DNA of 64,000 bases, from NCBI GenBank assembly GCA_025267735.1, contig CM046304.1, positions 9,486,001 to 9,550,000 on the forward strand, given 5' to 3'. The notes beneath the pieces are model-generated. The model was not told where the DNA came from. It ran no database searches and saw only the letters and a list, made by a program, of their open reading frames with translations. Below, piece by piece: positions 39,758-51,700 of this stretch (within the stretch, counting starts at the first letter, position 1; each line of letters starts with the position of its first letter). The stretch comes from Mactra quadrangularis. Taxonomy: Eukaryota; Mollusca; Bivalvia; Venerida; Mactridae. The translations under genes and the position numbers were made by a program.

Positions 39758-42700
39758 GTATGTATATAAACTATGTATACTAATGAACCAAGAGACATGA
39801 CGTAATGAAATCAACATACAAATCCTGTAAAAAATTAGAAGGTCCATCTAGATCAATCAGGTTTACAGGACTGAGTGTCCAGCAACAACAAACACCAACA
39901 TATTTTAGATACCTTTAAAGATGTCATTAAAACCTTAAAAGAGTTAATTTTTAATCATAGGTTTTCTATTTTTTGGCCATAATTGTCAAGCATATGAAAA
40001 AATATATGCATATTGGCACAGTAGATAATAGGACTGACCAGAGTTGCAAAATGGCCACCTAATATGTGTGAGAATGTAACAAATCACATTACCTCAAACA
40101 AGCATTTATCCTTTATAATCTTGTGGTCAATATGAATACAAATATACATTATATGTAGCAGAGATGTAATAAGCACTAGTACTCCCTTGCCTTCAAGCTA
40201 GCTTTTATGGTGACGTGGTAGAGTGTCCACTTACGACTCAAGAGGTTGTGGGTTTGAATCTCAGTTCGGACCATGGATTTTTATTGGGTTACATATACAC
40301 ATGCTTTAAAGTTAAGAAGCTTAGCACAGTTAATGTTTTGGAGATAGAATGTGAGATCGTTATATTTGTATCTTCTACCTCATCATAAAAACTAGATGTC
40401 GGCCTAAATGTGAACTAATATGAAACAAATTACAAACATGTTCCCTAAACTATTGCTTGCTACCTAGATGTAGCTATCATTATGATGGAACATTTACTTT
40501 TACAGCTTGAAGATGGAGCCTGGTATTGAACGTCCACAAAGTGCTCTTGCTAGAGGGGTACAAATCACAGAATTTAAAGATGCATGTGTTAACCCTGAAC
40601 CTATAGTACTTGAAGAAACAGACATTCTTTTGGAGCAATATCTGTCACCAAGGAAACTAGTAAGTTTATGTTCTGCCTTAGATGTTTTACATTTATTTTA
40701 TATATCTTCTATGATCTTTTACATTCATACTGATAGCAGAGTTCAACACTTAATTTTTTTACCAGGGATCCAGATAGAATCCCTAATCAGCTATTCAGAG
40801 ATTCCTCTTTAACTTAGGGGATTTGTCCAATAATAGACAAAAAACTAAGATACAGATTCAGGTCTTAAATCTTTAAACAATTCAAGGAAACTCCAATTCA
40901 TGTAAGACCAGGGCATTTTCAGGATCCAGAAGGAACCTAAGCTATGCATCACTAGGATTTTTGGCATCCTCGGAATCCTGGAACACTGTTCGTGTCAAAC
41001 TCTGGATAGATCTTCATTATCTCTGTGGCTGTACAGTAACCTGCCTCAACAGTAAAGTGGTGTTAAAAAGTCTACCATTGCTACATGTTCATCTAGGAGT
41101 GAATTATAATCATGTCTCAGTTTATTAGATAAGTTAATGTACTTTTTTGTACAGATTTTTCAATGAAAAAAATTTGGCTTATAGTTTGGTGAAACCCAGG
41201 GGGCGGGTGGATGGCAGACATCCTGTGTTGTTAACAATTGTGTTCAAGTTTTTTATTTACCATTTATTTCTACCATTTATTGTCACATCTTTATGAAACT
41301 TCATACAATGATAACATACTTAGATGTGATGTACAGAATAAGAAAGTAACAACAACTTTACCTGGCTTTATTATGGATTATCTTCCTTTTTAATTTTTGC
41401 GTTAAATCCGGCTTTATGTGGTTTCCACATTATGTCTCTTGTTTTAGTTACTTTCATTTACTTTACAATTACTATGACATGCAAGTTGACATTATATTCT
41501 TGTTTTATTACAGATGTTATTAACTGGTGTAGATAATTTAGATGATATACGACATTTAGAGATGAAAGTAAATACTTCAGATACTAGTCTTGGCAACTTT
41601 GGACAACTCTTACAGAATCTTACACAACTTAAAGTTTCAAATAGTGTTATACCCAGAATAAGGTAAAACTTGTTTCGTACTTTTTTAAACGCTTGTATGT
41701 TATGATGTTGTCTGTCTGTCGGTCTGTCTGTCAGTCCAGGAACAATTATTGCTTGTCTGGATGATATCTCAACAAAGGATGACCTAAGTTCACCAAATTT
41801 TGTCTGTGGATAGCTCTTGGGTAAAGGTTGTGCCAGGGTCAAGGTCACTAGGACTTTATCCAGATGATAACTTAACAGCTGTACCTAGGTTTACTAAATT
41901 TTATGTGAGAGTTACTCTTGTGTCAAGGATGTGCCCTATTGGTTTTGAGGCTCCAGCGTCACACTTGGAAAAACATTGTCCGGACAATAACTCTACAATG
42001 GCTTTCTTAGGTTCACCAAATTTTATGTGTGGGTAGTACATGGGTTAAAGATATGCCCTATTGGTTCTGAAGCCCAGGGGTCAAACGTCAAGGTGACTGG
42101 GACTTCATATGAGAAAACTTTGTTCGGACAATAACTCAACAATGGCTGTACCTAGGTTTACTAAATTTTATAGCCCTTGTGTAAAGGATGTGCTCTATTG
42201 GATCCGAGGCCCCAGGGTCTAAGGTCAAGGTCGCTAGGATTTCATATGGGACAGCACACAGCATGGACAGCACACAGGCTTATAATGCCCCCCCAACAGA
42301 GCTTTTATACACAGCTTACAGTTTCAAGTAATATTATCTTAGATCTGATGACAGTTACATGTTTTTGATATGTTATATTTCTTACTTAGTCCTAATGTGA
42401 TGTCTTAATGTTCGTTGCTACCCTTATTGCTTCAGGGTAGTTGGTCTCACTCTGCTTATATGGAGAATGCTTATTGTGTTAGTAATATAGGACAATTTGA
42501 ACTTTATCGATTCTATGAAAATAAAAATTTTATAGAAAAAGTAACTGAATTAATTTTGACAAGATCATTGAATGTCATCATTTTGTTGTACATTTTTTGG
42601 AAATTTTAGATCTAAGAATAGTTCAGATAATGATAACACTATCATATCAATGTACTTTTTTAAATAAAATGAAATTTCAGATAATAGATGCATTGGTAAA

Positions 42701-45700
42701 AATCATTAAAATATGCGTGAAATATCATTAAAGATATTGTGTTTTCAAGTGATTGAGACCTTCCTGATAATAAATAAAATGATAAAACTCTTCTTAGCAT
42801 ATAAGTATTCATAATACAGTAAATATATCACAGAAATTGAGCATTACATTTGATGTTAATTTTCAAAAGGAACAACAACACAAACAGTTTTTCAAAATAT
42901 TATTATTTTTTTAATGTTAATTTTCAGGGATTTAGGTTCCTCATTAAGAAATTTAAATGTTGTATGGGCTTCAAGATGTTCACTATCAGAGTTAGATGGT
43001 ATTTCGTCTATGTGCAATCTTAATGAACTCTATTTATCATATAATGAAATATCAGATATAAGTCCTTTAAGTATGCTAGATAAACTACAGATACTCGATT
43101 TAGAAGGGTAAGTAAACAATATTCATTATCTCGAATGAAAATCCTGACTTTTCTTCTTTATTTGTATGTGAAATTAATGTTAAGCATGATTTTTATTCTC
43201 AACTTTTTCTATCTGTTAAACATAAATTTGGGACCAAAATTTTGTTCACTCAATAATCATTATGATAACCTTGACTGGACTAAAATGTTATTGTCAATCT
43301 CGCAAGGTGCAAAAACATCATACTCTCACTAAAATATTTCAATGATAGTCATATTCATTATATGTCTGAAGAGTGGAAGTCAAGGTATAATAATAATAAT
43401 GAGAAATGAAGAGAAATACTCTTTTTTGTATGTATTTACCTAGAAGTGGATGGTACTTAAAATTCTAAAAATTCTTAAATTCTAAAAGTTTTGGGACACA
43501 TATTGTTTTATTGATATAATATGATGTGACATGAGTGTATAATGGTTATTCTATACAATGTTTACAGAAATAACTTAGATGATATAGTACAAGTACAATA
43601 TTTGACAATATGCAGCAAATTAAGTAATTTAACATTAGAAGGCAATGGACTTTGTGTAGCACCATCACCTGATGAACCTGAATCTGTAAGAATAGTTTTA
43701 AATTACTTTCTTAATCATCCTCTATATAAAATGTAGTTTGACTTTAGTATGTAAATTAAGCCATTTAATGCATAGTTTATACATGGCTGCCTATATACAA
43801 TTGATCAGATGTTATCAGCAGTGTTATCACACTAGCCCGACAGCAAAAAAAAACCCGTTATTTTTTCACGTGGGGCTTGTAAAAATCCTATTTCACTAGC
43901 CTGACATGCTTGGGCACATCAACATTAATGAAAAACATTCTTTACTATTTTGTTTACAAAAATAACATGTATCTCTATGCATTTAACAGGTTGCTTATGT
44001 CATTTGGCTTTTTGAGCTTGTTTAATGAGCACTAAGTCCACTGTCCAGTATGCACATAGTGTATTGAAAATAGCTGCGTTCTTCTACTAACCTTATCGGT
44101 GTGTATTTCACTTACCAACATGTGTGTCATGCAGGAACCAAACAAAGGGTTATGGAGTCAAAAACTAAAATATGTTGAGGGCTTGTAGAAATATTTTCTG
44201 GCCAGTAAAAATTCATTAAATCCTAGCATAACTTGCATGCTAATTTTAATCCAAATTTCTACCACTGTATCAGTGGATTTATGTGTTTTATCATCAACAG
44301 CAATTTCAACAATGGCAACAAATATTAATTTTACCTTACATTTCATGAAACTTACTTGATATATTAACTTTGTAAAATAGAATCTTTAAGTTTCTAGAAA
44401 ATGGTATGTAATTGTGATTTAATTCAAGCCCATGAAATTGTGCTTATATATCAGAATGAAACATAGACAAGTGATAGTGATTTATTATTAATTATTATTT
44501 TCAGATTGATTATGACTATAGACAAGCAGTAAAGAAAGCAATACCACATTTAAAATATTTAGATGATGAGTTATTGATAGAAGGTGTTGGATCATTTCAA
44601 CAACATAATGTATTTGATGCTGACTGGGCCTATCTAGAAGAATTACAAAAAGATATTGGATTGCAAGAAGAGACTGAGTCTGTTACTTCTGGTAAAAGAT
44701 GAACTCTTTTATATATAATAATGAGGGTATAAATTAGGGATGAGACAATATGGCGATATATATCCATACAATATCAATATGTCACAGCAAAGATAAGTAT
44801 CGTGGCCCAGCACGTTATATCCTGATACGACCCTGACATTTGTAATGAGGGGAAGTCACTGTATTTTCAGCATTTGACAGGTTTGCCGTATTTGTTCAAG
44901 TAAGTATAGTTTCAGTGGCTGTTTGTAAAACAGGTCTGGTACAACTCAATCCGTGAACAACTCAACCAGAAGTTTGGACAACTCAACCCACAGGTAGAGA
45001 CAACTCAACCCATATAGTCAACCCTTGATGTGAAATAATGTGAATGTTTGTAATTTAACCATAACTACCGGTATCGTATTGTATGGTGAATTAGCATATT
45101 GTCTTCTTTTGTATTGATACATATCCTATTGTGTGATGACCGTATTGTCTCATCCCTAGTATAGATCTCACTGATGAATTATGTCACTGACATTTTATAA
45201 TTTATGAATCTTAATTGATTTTAAATTCAACTGTAAAGATTGTTGTATAAATATGTCTCAGTGCTTTAATAGACATAGTTAGATGTGGAAAAATTATAAA
45301 AGGTTGGACAACTGATGTTAAGCTGTAAAAGAATGGCAAAGAATATTCTACATGTTAATGATTTGTGTTGTTAGCCAAGGTACATGATGCATATTAGATT
45401 GTGCTTGTCTCAATTAAGTCATTTGGAAATAGTAAAGTATTCTTATCAATATATTTATGTCTATTTTGTAAAATTATATATCAGATTTTAAAAGGATTAG
45501 AGCTATAACTGACCGATAACCTCACATTCAGTTTAAATATATAGATATTTTGTCTCACGTTATCACCATAGACATTTAGTTAACACTGATCAACAGAAAG
45601 AATAGAGTGACATAATAAATGATATCAGTATTAAAATTATTATTTTTCACATCATTTTTATCAAATCTTGTATAAATTGTTTTTGCAGGACCTACTGTCA

Positions 45701-48700
45701 TGCATTTTCTGTGTTTGAAAGTGTCTTTTTCAGTTTACTTTAAATAATGAATATTTTGTATGGTTTCTGCATGAGACTTATTTGGTTTTTTACTTGATAG
45801 ATACTAGTCGACCTTCAAGTGGAAACAGACCCAGTACAGCAGCACTGAGACCTAATACAGGATATAGACCTGGTTCAGCTATGAGGCCATCTTCAGGATT
45901 TAGACCATTAACTGCTGGTGTTAGACCTTCATCTGGTCCTAGACCAGCTACAGCTATTGGTATGAGACCTGGTTCTGGATCTGAACGTCCTGGATCAGGA
46001 GGTCAAGGTGAATAGTGTAGATTTGAATTTGATTGGAAGTCTGACGATTTAGTATAGAAATGCTATGTGCAATCAGATTTCTTAAAAATTTTCTGTGGCA
46101 ATAAACATAGTGTTATATTTTTGCCTTAAGGAAACTCTATGTAAACACAAGTAGGAACAAGCTAATGCAGATAACATATTACTAAGATTTAGCTTAACAT
46201 TCATTTAAATTTAGAGAGAATGTTGATCTTTGTGTTTAAAAGGAGGAATCTCATTGAATCCTTTGATAGTGTTATGTATCCTTGGAAACTTGTAGTTTTT
46301 TTACTCAACCAAGTATTACTTTTGTGCTTGTCTTTAGTTCATTGTATGTTGTCCTTGCCCAATGTCACTAAGTTTATTTAGACTTATAATCTACAAAATT
46401 ACTTTGTTTTGTGTCTGGTTGTCCTGGGAAAATACTTATTAGTCTGGACTACCAAAAATTTCATTTGGGAACCATAAATCTACAAACAAAATAAAGTGCT
46501 TTTTGCTGCTAAAATGGCCTGGTCAAAATTTTTTCTCATCTTAATTTCATTGACAGGACTAAGCATTTTAGGGTCATCGTAAACATTGTTGAAATAATCC
46601 ATGATTGAAATAGTTTGTGTAAATCATCACATATTGTACATCATTTTATTTCAATTTACAGTCAAAGTTATGACAGATGCTAGTGATCTCACAATGGGTA
46701 AAGTTATATGTGGAAATCCTTCTAAAGCTCTGTTATCTCGACGTAGACTAGCTCCTGATGCTTCTGGTGATTTAGATAACCAATCACAGAACATCAAGTT
46801 TGAACCTAAGGTAAGAAATCCACGAATTTAAAGTTTTAAGTGTGCTGGCTTAGAACTGCCTTTAAGCTATGTGCTGTATAAATTCTTTGCAACGTTTAGA
46901 TTGCTTAAACAAAAAAGGCTGTCCTGTAGATCTAGACTTACTTTGTAAACTGTGTAACAAAACATTATTTAATTTTCAGACATTTTTATAAAATGATTGC
47001 AAATAAAGTTTGCAGATTTATTGTAAACTATTATATTGTAAAAGATATACAAATGTAATGTATAGACTTGATATAATGAGAAGTGTAAACAAACAAGTAA
47101 AAGTATCAGGTACCTTACTTGTATTGTACAGTATGATGAATCAAATAGATTACAGGATAAATTGTTTGAATAACAACTTTGAGGATATTTATATTTTGAA
47201 ATGAAGGTTTAAGATTTAGATATTTCCTTGAAATATTGTTATTTTTGCTGACAATGATAGAACCAATATCAGGATGATACAATTGTGTCTTATGTTAGAG
47301 TTTTCAAGTACATGTACATACACAACAAAAAAATTGAATAATTAACTAAATCCTGTAACACATTTTTCAAAATTTTAATTGCATAAATTTTGTCCTAGGT
47401 GTGGATAGAGTTTCAAAAGGTATTCATTTTGAAATTTGTTTGAAATTCCTCCAACCTGTATGAGTGACTCAAATGAATAGATATACTATTGTCTAACCGG
47501 ACTGCTAATGCAGCGGCAATAAATTTTACTGCACATACTTAAAATATACATCACAAGAAAGGGCATTTATTCAGCAATAAAAGGCTATAAAGTCATATTT
47601 CTATCAGGCATATTACCAGCACAATACATAAAACTACCACACAGGGTAAGCGCTTGCGGCGCAAGCCAAATTTTATACGACAACGTCATCAACGTCATTA
47701 ATGCAACAAAAAGGTATAGTTTATACCCTAACGATAAACTGTTTTTCATCAGGTATATTTAAATTTTATCTAAATATATATTGACTACACACATTTGACA
47801 TGTGTATTTCTTTTGTAAGAAATCTCTAAATTGTTCCTTAATTGGAATGAAAAAGCTCCGCTTATTGTCACTCTTCAGTCTTTTTCTAGAACGCCAGACG
47901 CGCTGGACGTTTACGTCGTTTGTTCATCCTTAATTTAACAAGACCGAACCTCAAATTAAGCCGGCTCCATTCATCTGAAAACAATTTGAGCCACTCAAAA
48001 ACTAGTGTTCGGCTAATAGTGTTCATATGTGGCAATTGTTAAATCGTATTAAACGTTTCTGTCGGAGATTCTCCTTCTTGCTGATAAAATCGTACTAATG
48101 CATAAAAATTACGCTTATTAGACGATGACATTTTTGAACGTTGGCCCTTGCAACCATGGATGCTTGTTACTTGATTTCTTCTTAGTCTATTATCCAAATG
48201 ACGTCAAAATTTGACACAACGTTGCTACTGTGTAAAGTCACGTTTTGGCAAAATTTGAACATGTTGATTTATCTTGTTAGTTCACGGCTAAGCATAATCT
48301 AACCGTCTAATGTCATGTAATTTGAGCTGCGGCGCCTCAGCGTTTCCATAGTTATTAAAGAATACCTTTCTATGGACTGGATTAAGGTTTGTGTGTTATA
48401 TTTCGCCCATTCAACAAAGACTGTTTGCTCTTTCTTTTGGTGTATAATAATACCCCTGCTTCGAAGAAGAGAGGGGTATACTGTTTTACCCTTGTCCGTG
48501 CGTGCGTCCGTCCGTCCGTTACAAAATTTCCGTCGCAGTTTTCTCAGCAACTATAACATGCAGCAGCATAATACTTTGCATATTGCTTCATCCCATAGTC
48601 CCATGTGGTGTAAAGCGATTTCATGCTCCTTGCTCATCTACTTCCTGTTTGTCGCATATTTTTAGATTTTTGCGGGGGTATCACTAGTGAGCATTAGCTC

Positions 48701-51700
48701 ACAGATTTACTTGTTTATATATGTGCCATAAATATTGTTGTCTCTAGGTTACCAGTCCAGTTATTTCTGGATCATCCCTTGTATGTATGTAGGAAATAGA
48801 ATTCATTTCTTTGAATGAATGATATTTGTATCAGTTTGTTTGATATTTTTTAATGACGATATAGGTATGATTTTCTCTCAGAGATTATTTAAAACTTTAA
48901 GTTATCCTTCAAAATAGAAAATTAACGTTTTTCTTCCATCACATGTTTATTGAGACTTGTCATAACCTTGCATGGTTCACAGTTTCACTGATGTATTTTA
49001 AAAGTTTGTGACACCATTTTATTCACTTATCTAAAACATTAGTATCATATTGAACACAAATCATTACAATATTATCATAATTCTTGTATATGTAAATTAC
49101 TTTTAAAGTTTACTTGTTAATTCATTGCCTGCATTCAAGTGTCATTTTATAGCATTTTAAGTAAATAATTAAATAATTGAGGGATCTGCAATTATGATTT
49201 TTTCATGAGTTTCAAAATTTATTTATTATATTTATTTTTTTTGTTCGCACTATTGGGTTTTTGTCAATAACATTGTATGTTTTGCTCTAAATAAAAGCTT
49301 GTATAAAAGATCTTAATTTTTTTCTCTTTACCATGCAAACTATTTGTTTGTGTTGGGAAGCTAGTATTGATGATATAAGTATTTGTTTAGTTTCAGCATA
49401 AAGTTGAACATACATTTGATGTGTTACCAGAAGAAGAAAGAGATAGGACTGAAATTGTTGATGAACTTAAAGCATGGAAACTGGAACATGAAAAGTAAAT
49501 AAAAGTTTTTATTCTACATAATTTATCTTTATCTATTATGTTTTAGCTTAGTATCTACAGCCAGGGAGAGGATTTCTTTGTTGATGTTTTTAATGGAAGG
49601 AAATATCAGAATTTCTTTTGTTTAAAAAATACTGACATACAGAACCCACCAAAAGTTTGGAGACATTTTCGCTTTGAAGACCTACTGAATAGCTTTTATC
49701 TAAAATTTGGTGACCGTTTATTTTGAAATGCAAATAGTATGAAGCTATATTATAGAAAATAATTACAATACACCTGGTTTTGGAGGCTTTAGGATGTCAG
49801 AATCTAAATTTTATAAATGTGTTGCATTCATGTAATTTGATTTCAATTTATCGAAAACTATACTCAAATATATTAAATTTAATGATTCAGCAAAAATAAT
49901 AATCCAAATTTAAGAAATTGTAGTAAATTTCTTTTGTCTCCAAACTTTTGGTGGGTACTGTATACATGTATGCAAATACCAATAATTCAGCTTTAGAATG
50001 AACTACAATGTCATTATGTGTGTTGAGTGTCGAAAATCCAATAGTTGGCTAAATGTGTGATTTGAACCTGCTGTAATGCATGTTTAAACAACTATTATAT
50101 GAATTTCTGACTTACAAAACATACTGTCCACGTATATCTATATAAAGAATTATAAATCCTGTATTTGTTGAGACATTATTGTCAGTATATAAATCTCATT
50201 GTATTCACTGCATCCCCTCTCATGACTGGGCAATATTTTATTTTAAAATATATCTCATTTATTTTCTAGGAGAATGGTAAAAATTAGAGAAAGTAAAGCT
50301 CCTCAGGTGCTAAGAATTGATCATGATCAGGCAGATGATGCAGTAAGTCTTTCTGGTGACTCAGAGGTGGATTCAGATGATGAAGAGTTGTCTCCCCTGA
50401 AAGATGAAGAACTTATACATAAAGTACAACATGAAAACAAGATGGACTCCGAAGATGATAATTGTAAAATACTTCCTTCAGGTTCTGCACTTAGGAATCT
50501 TCCCTTTAGTTTTCTTTAGTTTCTATATCTCTGTCTTTGTTTGATAAATGCGGAGGCCTAAAATTTGGTATATAGTCAAGCTTCTTTAAACTCATGCCCC
50601 CCCTTGGTAAAATCATTGTTTTACTGGCTATTATATATCAGTACAAACTTCATTGCTTTATGTTGGACATTCATTGAGATGACTCTATGAGAACTGAAAT
50701 TCATGTGTATCTTATAATATGTAAGCTAAAAAAAGCTAAAATTTTGTACTCTAGATCTAAAGGAAATGTGGAAAAATTTATCTCTGCTTCAAGTTTTGTG
50801 CATACCAAAGCAACTGACTGAATAGAAAGTTTGCAATAGTCAGAAAAGATTGCCTTAACATTTCCAGACGACTGTTTGTAGTGTCCATTCTTTTGGTAGA
50901 TTGAACATAAAACAATACTTCATTCTGACTAATATAAAACTTTTTTAAAGTTAAATGGTTAAATTGATAACTCATTTTACTTAACAAAATATATCAATTT
51001 CTTATTTTGAAAGTCATTTGATCACCCATCTCTTTATAACAGTGTATGCCTATGCATGCTGCAAAGTTTTGTGTAATCTGGTGGTGGATATTACTGATAC
51101 TGTTTCTCTGCTATGTGAACATTGAATCTATCAACTCTCCTTTCCTCTCTCACTATCAAATATCCTATGAGATCTGACAGCACTATGTTAAAAGTCTTCA
51201 TACATGACTTTAGATTTCATTGAATTGTCCTTTGGTGGTCAATCCTGTGTTAACTGTGTCTGGACCCCCCTCCTCCTTCAAAATGGCTGCAACATGACTT
51301 AAAATTAGTATTTTTTCCCACTGGATTTAGTGAATATATATAAAGGAAAGTTGCCTTAAAAATCACTTTTTTCCTTGTGCTTTTCCCATTAAAAGATGTC
51401 TCAGAAGGAGGGTATGCCCCATCTGTTGCTGGGGTTTAAGGCGGCTCAGCACCCCATGTTGCTTTAAAAAGGTTTATTAGTACATAAATATAGCAAAAAA
51501 TGGTGTCATGGTAACATGTTTTCAGTCTCTGAAAAGTGCTAGCTCTTTAAACCACATTTTTTGGGAAAATAAAAGTGATGAAAATTGCAAAGTTTGGGTT
51601 GAAAAAGAGCAAAATTCTTTTGCTCCGCCTAGCATTGCCATGGTAACTGGGATCTGGGTTCAAAAGTCTTTTTGTAAGACAATCACCCAAGAAATAAGTT

